DNA of 64,000 nt from assembly GCA_002099365.1 (NCBI GenBank), contig MSED01000001.1:372001-436000 (forward strand), given 5' to 3'. The notes beneath the pieces were generated by a model, which saw nothing but the letters and a program-made list of their open reading frames with translations, was not told where the DNA came from and did not search any database. Origin of the DNA: Phialophora verrucosa. Lineage: Eukaryota; Ascomycota; Eurotiomycetes; Chaetothyriales; Herpotrichiellaceae. Position numbers and translations under genes: made by a program. Shown here piece after piece: positions 21,866 through 32,500 of the stretch. Positions within the stretch are counted from its first letter, which is position 1; the number at the start of each line of letters is the position of its first letter.

Positions 21866-22021
21866 TATATATACCCGGTTATTGTTACAATGCCAAACGA
21901 GCATTCACGCAAAGAAACATTTACCTCTGAATGTTGCTTTTGGGGCGAATACTGTGCTGCTTGAGGAATCTCTCAACAGAGCCTCTGCGCAACCTGGAAT
22001 TTTGTGGGATCTTGCAGAGCA

Positions 22022-24583
22022 TCAAGTTGAGGCCAATGTTGAAGGGAAGAGGTCTGTCAGTTCCTGCCCCCATACGTCCCAGTTGTCGCCACAAAAATCA
22101 TACATGAAAGCATGCAGTTCGCTGTCGTTTGGTCTGTCAATGTCTGCCGGCCATTCCGGGTTCATCTGATAGTTGACAGACCCACTGTAGTCAAATGTAG
22201 TTGGTAGCATGTTGACAGGCGAGCCGCTTATCGTATTATCGCATTGAACCAAGGAAGGGTGTCCCGTGTCGGCAGTGGCCCGATGCATGCTAGTGTGAGA
22301 AGGGCCCGAATCTTCAGTACATCTTTGCGAGCGCCGGGCGCTTTGATGGCCTCCAGTCAACCTGGCCTTCAGCTCAGCAAGTCGTGTATCGAGGGTATCG
22401 ATGTTCTTGACCATCAGATCGGACGTGTTCCAGAATCTGTGACTGTGATCAAGAGTGAGCCTTAGGAGGTCGAAATTAGACTGCGCCAGCTCCTGTGCCG
22501 CTTCGTCTCTCGCGAATGTCTTCTTGAAGATTTGCGTGGCTGCGACGATCCAGAATGTGCTCGCCAGGAGCGGATGACCATATCGGATGTGATTTGGAGA
22601 TGCGTTCCGAATCACGCGCATGATCTCTTCTGCCGCCCCAAGGTATCTCTCCCAGGCGACCTGATCATTCGTGAAGCCCAGGATTGCTCGAAGTTTCTCG
22701 GCCACCGATGGTTGATCCAGCGAGAGGCAATCAGTGAGATCCTGGCCTCCGGGAGGTAATTGAGCACTTTTCTGGCTGCAAAAATGATGGAACACCATCA
22801 ATTTTCCCAGGTGAACCATGGCATGGATCAGTTGTATGTTGCAATCTTGGGTTGCAGACCGCCCCTCGTATGCGGAAGAGATGGAAAACGACAGATAGTC
22901 GCCTTCGTATGCTAATTCCCTCGGCAGGACGGTCTTGAAGTATAGCAGAAAATCATCCAAAACTGCCAGCTTTCGCTCATCTACTGGCTCAGGGCTTGAC
23001 CTGCCAAACGACGTCCCCATATCTTGCCTGGGCCCCATGCGATCGCAATGCGCGGTAGGATTTGCGGTTGTATGCGCGTCATGAACCAGTGAGTTCACGA
23101 CAAGGTACCAGGCCTTTCCACTAGTATTCCCACTTTCCAGGAGCTTCCGTGTACGATGAAGGGGGTCGGGGTCCAGGAAGCAGCTTGCCTGATGGCGGCT
23201 TTCGAACCAGTTTGCATCACTGATTGGCAGGAGCACAGCGTGTTCGCCAGCATGTATCGACGTGGGGCGTCTGCGGACGGTGGAGGCGAATATGTCCAGC
23301 TCGTATAATGCCCACCAAACGCGTCGTTGTTCCTCTTTTTGAGGCCAGGAGCCTCCCTGCGCCAGCGAGTTTTGTTCCTTAACTGATTTCCCTTGCAGCA
23401 TTGCATCCGTCAGGTGTAGCTCCAGTTCATGCGCAATGCGGACACAGGCGCCCAAGGACCTCCATGCCCGTCCTCGTGCGGAGACCGTCATTTCGTAGAA
23501 TGTAATTAGGACGTAGGCCTGAAGGAGGGCCAAGGGAGGTCTGCTGTCACCACATCGATCGAGCTGAACGTGAATACTCGAACGAGCGAGTTTATAGAAT
23601 CGAGCTGGAGTGGACACGGATTCCGATCCTCCAGAGTCTCCAGTTTGCGTTGGCTCCATGTAGTGAGCCGCCAACGCGCACATGGCCGCGACAAGAGTAG
23701 ATGCGACACCGAGTTCTACAGTATTGTAGACTGTATTATCAAACGTGGGCCTATGAAAAAGAGACAGAAAGGTCATGTTCTCGAAGTAGGTGTGGATGCT
23801 AGGCACGATATTAGCTACGTCTCATAAAATCTCAAACATTCGTCTCTTACAATGTAGACAGCATCTGCCTGGACAGTCCAAGCGCTTTACAGATGTACGC
23901 CATGTTGTTCTGAGACGGTGCTCTGGTGACTAGCGAGTCTTTGAGTACTGCGTTTTCTGACTGGGGAGGCGGCGAAATCGTGTATGTCTGGTTCTCGTGG
24001 AAATGATGAAAGACCCAGGACTGTGCTGTCGTCGACTCCGGACTTGAGGCGGCGGACGCCGTGGTGCTTTCAGCATCTTGGAAGAAAGCCGGTGGCGACT
24101 GCTGAAGTCGGTCATTCCTGATTGCGGTACAGGCGCGATCCGGCATGTTGTCTTCGTCATGATGGACAGAGCCTAAGCCGGCACGCCAGGAAGATCGCTT
24201 TCGATGTTTCGCCGAATGCGAGCCTGTGGAGGCCACCTCGCTCGTCAGAGAGACCTGGTCGTCGCAGCCGAAGAGAAGGGGATACACTTACCAAGTTTCG
24301 GGCCTGGCTTATGCTGGACGTTCGGATAGCAGCAGGGTTGGCCATTTCGCATGCAGACGACGCAATTCGGTAGGGTCTTATCGCTATTTGGAGTGAAGAA
24401 TGTCAGTCAGTGGTGGTATAAAGTGCACAGAGCACGCGCCAGCCACGCACGATTGGATCGACGAACCATTTGACCTTGCGTCTACTTGAATGTTAGCGTC
24501 AAGGAATGCTGTGGACACGTTTAAGGTGAGTCTGACTTCCTACACGTATAGCATGCCAGATTCGACTGATCACCCGCAGTCAT
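22022..24583 (-). CDS. Zn2Cys6 transcription factor 2, five exons incl. a 15-base micro-exon
   Basis: The model is 24583-24537, 24481-24467, 24383-24292, 24223-23851 and 23798-22022 (767 aa). The zinc cluster is built across three exons: ACYTCRK, then the micro-exon RKVKC, then DKTLPNCVVCMRNGQPCCYP. Together they give a perfect CX2CX6CX6CX2CX6C. KPGPKLGSHSAKHRKR follows, the usual basic linker, also restored by a splice. The large last exon carries the fungal-specific transcription factor domain (FHRPTFDNTVYNTVELG, RRVWWALYELDIFAS). The first donor (GTCAGA) is weak but the branch GCTAAC precedes its acceptor. Further ATGs lie upstream in frame at 24676 and 24745, so the true start could be earlier. 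It is a nuclear regulator; targets are unknown. Confidence 0.8.
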
Positions 24584-25222
24584 CCGCGTTCCTTTCGCTG
24601 GATTGCCGCCATGAGGAGCGCAGGACGGCGCCCTGCGTGAGAGCTCTGGGAGATGTGACTCGTCCGACATTTCGTCATCAAAGCATCCGCACAGCGAAGA
24701 AGGCAGGAATGGTGCATGCTGAGGATTCATACAAAGAGTTTCCATCGCTGACACAGCGATGCAACATGGAGGTCATATCATTGCGGCGACGAGGTGTAAG
24801 ACGCAAAGATCGTTAAGAGTGGATGTCGCAAATGAACATGCCGTCATGCCCGTTTGGGAAATACACCGAAGTCACAGCGAATCCCGGGGTAAGACAGGAA
24901 TAGGCCACGATCCTGGGGAAGACGGTCTCGAGCCTCGAAGGCACGTCGTGCGCCAATTGGCAGAAGACGCTACGAGAAGCCACGCAGTTCTCGCCGCAAT
25001 CCTGGGCTTGGGTTTTGATTGCGAGGTCGACGATGTGCTGACAGGAAAAGGTTGTACCTGCTGATAGCCCATGTTTGCTATAAACTCCGACACCTATGGA
25101 GACAAGGAGTACTAGGTATGTGTCCGACGAAATGTGCAATCTGACTGCGCTGGGAGATGATTCAGATCACCACCCGACAAAGGCTTGAAACCAGCTTGAC
25201 CCGTGCACGTCCCTCGCCACGC
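24584..25222. other. Intergenic, no gene supported
   Basis: This contains the 5' region of regulator 2 and the 3' flank of the PEX11-type gene. A cysteine-containing frame at 24813-25139 has no ATG near its start and was not called. Confidence 0.4.
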
Positions 25223-26203
25223 TCAAGCAGTGGCCGCCCATTGATTCTTGAAGTTGTTCAACCCAGCCATCAAACCGAAGAAACCGACCAAGCCCGTGTT
25301 CATGCCAGGGATGCCAGCGGGGAACAGACTATAGTGGACTGCAACCGGCATCCAATACGCCGCCACCATGAACTCGGTCCACCACTTGCGGTCAAAGTCT
25401 TCTTGCTCCTTTGCCGACTGGCTTCGTCGCTTCTCCTTGTTTAGCTCGGCCTCCCGCCAGAGGCGGAGGAAGTCGCTTGCCACGCCCACGGTCCACGCGC
25501 GACAGCTCCAGGCAACCCATTTCGCCACGCCTCCACGCTTCTCGATGAATGTCACGGGCACAACGCCCTTGCCGGCCAGGTGGTAGACATTCTCCAGCGC
25601 CTGAAACCCAAGATAGCCGGCACACTGCACCAGCGCAATCCGGTGAAGAGCCGGATCCATATCCTTGGACGACTTCTTCGAGAGGAGTGTTTTCAGCCAT
25701 ATGTACAGAGGAAGGAGCCCTGTCAGGCGCAGCGAGGTGCGCGTATCCGAGATCAAGGCTCCTAATGGAGTCAGGAATGAGGTGGGCGCGGTGGGTGCGA
25801 GGACACCGGCGGGAAGCTTCTGCGGCGTGCGACCGATCAGCCGGGATATATATGCAATGACGGCGGCGCGTGTCGGCGAGTTTGCGTGCAGGTAAGCCGC
25901 CAGGTAGATTGAATAGTTCAAGGTGGAGAGAGCTGCGCCCAAGCCCGCGGTTGTCTTGATCAATCTGTTACAGACGCGTCAGTGTGGCCCGTCCTGCGCC
26001 AGCTAGCCTACAGATGGGACCGCATACTTGCTGATACGTATTATGGTCTCGTCGGCTTTGGAGATGGTAGTTTTGACTTCACTGGGCACCTTGCTCAATG
26101 CCGGACTCTGTCCCGGCTTGACGGGTTCGACCTCACCCTTCACCTCGGCAGGATTCTGAGGGACCACGCTGGGGTCTGGATTGGCGGCTTCGTTGCTGGA
26201 CAT
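25223..26203 (-). CDS. PEX11-family peroxisomal membrane protein
   Basis: The exons are 26203-26028 and 25964-25223 (305 aa); the splice restores SKLIKTTAGLGAALSTLNYSIYLAAYL. The N-terminal 45 or so residues are Pro/Glu-rich. The rest matches PEX11: amphipathic helices, DTRTSLRLTGLLPLYIWL, QCAGYLGFQALENVYHLAGKGVVP and a C-terminal hydrophobic segment GMNTGLVGFFGLMAGLNN. PEX11 proteins elongate and divide peroxisomes. The protein resembles the fungal Pex11C-like group more than yeast Pex11, by my reading. It is divergent from the PIR gene. Confidence 0.85.
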
Positions 26204-26982
26204 GGCTGCGACGTGACCAATCTTCAGAAGGAGCGAGAGCAAGTGTCGCTGTCGGAGGATTTGGTATATGTATGCGGCAGAGAAGTACCGAAGCAGCAAG
26301 TAATCAAAGCTTACGGCCGGATGCGCGCAGCTGTCAGAAAGGGAAAGCGAACGAGGGCGTGAGACTGTCAATGATGACGACCACAAGTAATGAGAAGCTT
26401 ACAGACTACCCAGGAGAGAGGTCGTCGACAGGAAGCTCTTGTGGAAGTAATCATATCATCGTCGATCCTCAACTCCCTCCATGCGGAGACTTGACCTCCC
26501 TTTCGACCCGTTTAACCGAGGCATGTCAAAGACAAAATACGAGACCTGGCCGAATACTGTGCAGTACTTTTGCTACGGGCAAGCAAAGGAGCATCCAAAG
26601 TCCTTAATGAGCAGCCAATGACGGACGCGCTGTGGAATCGCGGATCCCTCGCGGCAAATTCCTGGACGCCTCCTGGAATTCGTCAGCCTCGTCACTCAGC
26701 CTGGGTGCATGGGACAATATGCGGCCAGTGCCTGTTTTCTTCTATGCCGCACGCGTTCACATGCAGCCCCTTGGTAAGTCTTCGCGTTCCCCAGCCTGCC
26801 GGTCCCTGGGGGGTTGGTTCGTTGGACTGTGCTTCAGGCAAGTATATCTATCACCAGACAGACGGCGATGGTGAACTATTATACCCAAACCAAAGCAATC
26901 GGCTTCCCTTCTTGAAGTATCAGCATTCTATACCTCACCCTTCCATTGACAAATCTCTATTGCTTCTCCATTGCTCTCAACT
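26204..26982. promoter_or_regulatory. Divergent promoter PEX11 / PIR
   Basis: TATA-like stretches AGTATATC (26841-26848) and TATTATACC (26877-26885) precede the PIR ATG by about 100-140 bases. No gene is seen between the two starts. Confidence 0.4.
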
Positions 26983-28089
26983 ATGATAGTCGCTACATCG
27001 CTTATACTCCTCTTCACCGCTGCCATATACGCTTCACCGATCGCGCGACGACAAGCCGTCACAGAATTGATATCGCCGTCGTCACCTCCTCTACCGGGAT
27101 GCACAGGTTCATTCCCGTCTGCCTTCGGCATTGCAGTCATGAACATATCCCTTCCGTCTTCATCATCGAGCCCTTCGCAGACATTGCAAAGGAGGGAAGA
27201 ACCTCCTTCCCCAGTATTCACAGTCGGCACCGTCGACCAGATTGATGACGGACAAGTCCAAGGTGGAATGCACACAGTGCCCATCAGCATCGAGACCCCT
27301 ACGCCTCCGGTTTCGACTCTCCCGCCAGTGACGCAGATCGGGGATGGACAGATCCAGGGACCAATGGCGACTGATGAACCGACCGGGCCAACAACAGCGG
27401 ACACGATATGTTCGAACTCTGATTCGCCATTTCCTCCACTGCCGGCCCCAGCTGTCACCACCAAGCCCCCTACGGTGATTGAGCAAGCTTGCGGGATCTC
27501 GACGAGGCCGACCGCGCCGACGCCGACACCATCGCCAGCAATCGAGACGCGAGCCGCATCTGCACCAACAATCGCATCTCTGCACGCAGCCGTATCTGCA
27601 GCGTTCAGCAATCTCAATGCCAACAGCAGTACCGCCACCACCACATCTCCCCCGGCTCCTTCCACATCCACAGCCACCTCAGACGAACCGCCGACCAGAC
27701 TGTCCCTCGTTTCCTGCCTGACAAACTCCACGCTGCAACTCCACCTCGACGACGGCAATCTCTACGACGGCCTGAACCGAACCGGCTACATTGCCTCCAA
27801 CTACCAGTTTCAATTCGACGGCCCTCCCCAGTCAGGCGCCATTTACACCTCCGGGTGGAGCGTATGTTCGGTCCCTGACCCTTCGGCCTCGATTGCGCCA
27901 CAACAAGCTGGAGGCGAAGACGGCGATGACGACGGGCTACTCGATGGTGTGATGACGTTAGCGCTGGGCGATACGACCACGTTCTGGCAGTGTCTCAGCG
28001 GCAACTTTTACAATCTCTACACCGAGAACTGGGCCGCCCAGTGCAGCCCGGTCGAATTGAGGATCACAAGGCTTGTGGATTGTGATTAA
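26983..28089 (+). CDS. PIR-family cell-wall protein
   Basis: This is one exon of 368 aa. A signal peptide (MIVATSLILLFTAAIYASP) is followed by a Kex2-type dibasic site (IARR). PGCTGSFPSAFGIAVM is a family signature. Two PIR repeats, QIDDGQVQ and QIGDGQIQ, are present; in PIR proteins such glutamines form alkali-labile links to beta-1,3-glucan. A Pro/Thr/Ser-rich linker, likely O-glycosylated, leads to the conserved Cys domain: LVSCLTNSTLQLHL, GYIASNYQFQFDG, GAIYTSGWSVC, FWQCLSGNFYNLYTENWAAQC and a final cysteine two residues from the end. It acts in the cell wall. Two repeats is few compared with yeast PIRs. The first true ATG is 26983; the codons before it use TTG. Confidence 0.92.
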   Translation: MIVATSLILLFTAAIYASPIARRQAVTELISPSSPPLPGCTGSFPSAFGIAVMNISLPSSSSSPSQTLQRREEPPSPVFTVGTVDQIDDGQVQGGMHTVPISIETPTPPVSTLPPVTQIGDGQIQGPMATDEPTGPTTADTICSNSDSPFPPLPAPAVTTKPPTVIEQACGISTRPTAPTPTPSPAIETRAASAPTIASLHAAVSAAFSNLNANSSTATTTSPPAPSTSTATSDEPPTRLSLVSCLTNSTLQLHLDDGNLYDGLNRTGYIASNYQFQFDGPPQSGAIYTSGWSVCSVPDPSASIAPQQAGGEDGDDDGLLDGVMTLALGDTTTFWQCLSGNFYNLYTENWAAQCSPVELRITRLVDCD

Positions 28090-28534
28090 TACGCCAAGAG
28101 TGGAAGAGACCAGAGACTGCATGGCATCGAGGGCATACCAGCTGCGGCGAAGGGATTGATGTTGAATCTGCATTTACACCTCAGGAAGGAAGGAACCAAG
28201 GAAGGAGAGAAGGACTTGGGGCTTGAAAAACCGAAAGCGCCAACACCATACCCATGCACCATGACACGGAGTTAAAGTTGATGATTTCATGACAACGCTA
28301 TGCTATGACTCCTGTACGACTACGATTCGACGCTCGCCACGTTTATGACCCAAACTCATCGGCCTAGATACATGAATAGAGATAGCATTAAAAGAATGAG
28401 AACCGGCGCGAACGCCTCAATACAATCTATATTCCATTAAAAATGCTTCGGATATCTTACTCCCGTTATTGTTCGGTACAGCAAGAAGAAGACGTTCACA
28501 ATAGTATATATAATACACAAACACACTCACTCTC
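28090..28534. other. Intergenic; TATA-like site before 5S
   Basis: This is the 3' flank of the PIR gene. A TATATATAATAC stretch (28504-28515) lies 20-30 bases before the 5S rRNA gene, a position used by RNA polymerase III genes in some fungi. Confidence 0.45.
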
Positions 28535-28653
28535 GCAATCGACCATAGGATGTAGAAAACAGGGCTTCCCGTTCGCTCAGCCGTACTTAAGCCACATGCC
28601 GGTTCGTTAGTACTAAGGTGGGTGACCACTTGGGAATCCGGACTGTTGATTGT
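28535..28653 (+). rRNA. 5S ribosomal RNA, dispersed copy
   Basis: The sequence contains the characteristic ascomycete 5S blocks: GACCATAGG, AAAACAGGGCTTCCCGT, CGCTCAGCCGTACTTAAGCC, GTTAGTAC and GGTGGGTGACCAC. Ends were set by helix I: GCAATC (28535-28540) pairs with GATTGT (28648-28653), with one G-U wobble, giving 119 bases. A T5 run follows as terminator. Compared with my memory of Aspergillus and Neurospora 5S, a few positions differ (GGATGTAG where GGGTGTGG is expected), so it could be a variant or slightly degenerate copy. The conserved pairing argues for function. Filamentous ascomycetes usually scatter 5S genes singly. Confidence 0.9.
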
Positions 28654-28657
28654 TTTT
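28653..28657 (+). terminator. Pol III T-run terminator of 5S
   Basis: Five consecutive T directly follow the closing helix of the 5S gene, and a longer T-rich stretch lies at 28660-28695. Confidence 0.6.
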
Positions 28658-29526
28658 GCATTTTTCCCATTTATTTTTTTTTGCGGATTTTTGTGTGAGG
28701 ACGGTTTTTACTGTGGTGTGGTGGAATTTCGCTTGAATTTACCCGAGGCTCCTGAAGTTTCCGATTGGATAGGGTGACAACTAACGTTTACCCAACTGGC
28801 TTAGCTCGGACTTGGCGTAACTAGCGTACTCGTAGCACTATTGTGGACAACCGTTAATAACTCCAAGTAGGAAAATGGATTTTGAGCCTGCTGCTTCACT
28901 CTAGAAGCCATGCCTGAGTACGTCAAGTACGCAACCTCCAAGTCACCCGAGAGCTTGTTTACTTGTTCTACGGTCAATTGCGAAGGCGCTCGTTCACTTG
29001 TGTACCATAGATCTGACATGTGTTCTAGGGTCTCGATTCCACGGGCAATGGTTTTCGGGGTGGCCTCGATCCTCGTCAACGTCCACCATTACCCATGCCG
29101 TAGCCCGAGTACGGTAGATGCTCTGCTCTAACCTGTTGTAACGCAATCTACATAGATGCCCATCGGTCGTTTTATGGCATTAATCACGCATCCTCTAGCT
29201 TGAACGGAATTGCAGGGTCTCGAGGAGACGTACTATATATACTGGGTGCATTAGGACCTCAGTCAACGGAAGTGAATCCCTGGACTTCAGTAGTTTCCTT
29301 GGCCGTTCGATCATAAAGCATGCTGATGTGAACAATTCATCTCATTCATAATGTCGCGAAGCATAGTAATACAGAGCAGGCTTCTCATGCTCATTGCCTA
29401 ACCGGGCCAACCCACTCCTCGCCATCATTCATCCGCTCATTATATCCAACCAAAACCCAGAACTTTTGTAGCTCGAGTCCAGTTTCTTGTGTGAATCCAG
29501 AACTCCCGCATCCAGCTATTGTACAC
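28658..29526. other. Intergenic, possible gene remnant
   Basis: The minus-strand frame 28801-29079 reads like protein (for example SQLTVEQVNKLSGDLEVAYL) but has no ATG start or neighbour exon that I can support. An orphan TATATATA lies at 29234-29241. No gene is called. Confidence 0.3.
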
Positions 29527-32500
29527 TCAACCATTAAACACGTCTTCGTCGTTGGCTGCGGTGCCGCATGCACCCTGAATAAAGACACCATCAACAGTAT
29601 CATCGCCACAGCCACTCTGGCTCGCGGCTTCGTTCATAACCCCAGGAGTCGGCTTCACGAAAACTCCCTTACCGGTCAGCCGGTTCCATGTTTCGTCCTT
29701 CGACGTTAGGCGCTCCCGCCGAAGAACAAGGCCATCAAGTTGTACCAGTTCTTTGCAATGCTCAGCAAGTAGCAACTCAATGGTGCGTCTTTTCAGCCCC
29801 GTCACCTCATCGAGGACTTTCATCCATGTTGCATCCTCTGCATCTGATCCTACAGGCAGATGATATCGTGCCTCACACGACTCTGATTTCGGAACCTTGC
29901 CAGCTGCGGGGCTATAAAATCCCACCGTCAAGGGATTGTCGCGTAGGTCAATCTGCTTCAACAATGGAAGCCTGGACATGACAAGACATGTCCGCCTAAG
30001 CTTCTGGATGCGATTCTTGGCTAGTAGCAAGGTATTCAGATGCACCATCTTCCGAAGGGGGGCGACCTCTTTGATAGCGTTGAAGTTCGCGTTCAGGTGC
30101 CGGCAATTGGGAAAGAATAAACCAAAACGTTCGGGAAGATTTGAGATGCCGCAGGCAGCAATCTCGAGCTCGCGAAGGTTATTTTGAGGCACCGCTGGCA
30201 GTATGAAAGTGCCATTGGCCACAGAATTCGACGATAAGCGGATGTGCCGGCACTCATTCGGAGTGGTTAACACAAGCTCGACAATGTCAGATTGGTCTCT
30301 TTGCTCTCTCAGCGAGAGGAATTCAAGGTGGTACGCAGAGCTTAGACCTTGTATATCTTTCATCTTGTTGCCGTCCAGATCCAGGTAACGAAGGGCTGGC
30401 ATATGCTTCAACCCAAACACTTCAAGTTCGTTGTGGGTGATTTGGAGCTTCCGCAGACGGATTTCCCCGGCTTTCGAGAGATCCCGAATGGCATTGTATG
30501 AGACATCTAGCTCATCCAGGGCGGGCAAACACTTTAGATTTGTGATGTCTTCAAGTCGATTGTGGCTCAAGTCTAATCTCTTCAACCGAGTCAATCCACA
30601 CCCTTCAAAGTCGACTTGGGCGATATCATTGTTGCTTAGCTCGAGTTCAAGAAGCCCGTCAAGATCCAGGATGCCATCGATGTTTGAGATACGATTATGG
30701 TTCGCCTTCAAGTTGCGCAGATGGACTAATGAGCTGAAGCCCTCCAAGCTCTCAAGCTGACAGCCCGACACATCGAGATACTGCAAGTTCCGCAAATGTC
30801 CCCACGAAGTAAGGTCGTTAACCATACTGCCGTGGATGTCAAGAACGCGCAATGAAGTCGGGAGTCCACTGAGCTGTGAAATTTGGTTTCCAGACATCGA
30901 TAGTTCTTCCAAGGCGGGACAGTATTCCTTTAAGCTGTGAACCGAAGATATACTGCCCGGAGCCAGGTTCAAGTTTCGAAGCTGATCCCAGAATAGTTCA
31001 TCGGGAGCAGCATCGGTGATTGCTTTGACAAGTTCATCCACAGCGAGTGCCAGCGAGCCATGGGCCTGACGCAAAGCGTGTGGATGCTTTCTTTCCTCAA
31101 CGTAGCTCTGGTCGGGATCTTTCGCCTTGTCGACTTGATGAACCGAGAAGTCGGATAAAGGTGTCAGGCAAAGAATGCTGGAAGCCCTGTTGGCACCCTT
31201 CTGGAGCTTCGCAATGGACTTGTTCGGCGCAGGGGTTACGACCTTGGAGTGCCTGACATGTATAAGGCTGAGTCGTGGGTCGAGATGCTCCTCCTCGTCT
31301 TCAAGGATAGGTGAGATAGTCCGATACTGAAAACTGCCTGGTTGCTCGGGGTCGAGGGCAGGCACCGAGCTCAGCTTCCTGTGTGGAAGCATCGATTCTG
31401 CGGTGGATCTATTTGGCACATCAGCTCCAATATCTTCGTCTTCGTCTTCGAGATGAATCTCGGAATCATCAAGAGGCAGGTCTTCCTCTCGTGGCAATTC
31501 GCTGAAGTCTTCTTCGGAAAGATTGGCGTAATTGACGCCCGAGACCACTGGAGACGAGAAGGCGATTGTGACGACTCGAGCTTGCTTTCGATCGTGAGTG
31601 AGCCGACTTGGAGGTTTGGAGGGGATGCCGTTGTGGAGCTTCGCCTCATGCTCTGAAGTCTTTGAGCGGAGAGAGCTTCGGTTGATTTCCTCAACGTTGC
31701 CTTCATCTTCTGAGATGGCTTGGTCGCGCTCCTTGACGCTTATCGCGTTCACATGCGAGGACGACTTTGGAGGAGTCTGTGAGCTTGCCTTGAAGCTCTG
31801 AGGCCCTTCTTCGGTTGACTGTTCAGTCTGAGTTGCAGCTAGCTTGAGGTTGCGAGCTTTTGCTTGTAGCTCTTGTTGCTCATCGATACTGAGGTCGGGT
31901 ATGTCCTCGAACGGATCGGGCTCGGTTGAAGTCTGGTGGTGTCGCCTGCTCTTGGATCTGGGATCAGACATCTTCTTGACCCAGATCTTCTTTTCATGGT
32001 CGAATGTCATTGTGCCAACATTGTCAGGAATTGACACTGTTCCTGACGAGATAACGCCTTTGTGGCCGGATGCAGATGAGTGTGTAGGGAAAGAATGCTG
32101 GGTCGAATTGTGGGCGGAGTTGTGAGTAACCGATTGAAGGTTCTGGGTCGCGTCTTGTTCAACGGTGGAACTTGAGTATTTGCGCTTTCTCATAGTCTCA
32201 GATGGGTTCAGAATGCGAATGTTGGGAGGGCTGCTTTCCTGAAGCTCTTTGACAACATCTGTTTCCGCCACCGCCACCTCGGATTGAACTTGGTTACCTG
32301 CCGTAGCGAGAATACCAAACACTGAAGTGCCACCCAAAGCATCCGTATCATCTTCCTCGCGGTACTTCCGCAGGTAGCTTGCTGTCCGTGAGTCATGCCG
32401 GGCATGTCGACGGTCGACAGCCGGCCGTGGTGTGTGATCTCTTGATGGCGGCCGAGAGAAGTCGTCTTTAGTGGACTCGGCATCAAGATCAAGATCCAGG

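Noticed and set aside
24813..25139. Minus-strand frame with a hydrophobic N-terminus and six cysteines, looking like a small secreted protein
   Set aside because: The frame begins at TTG with no ATG near the hydrophobic part and no supporting splice site.
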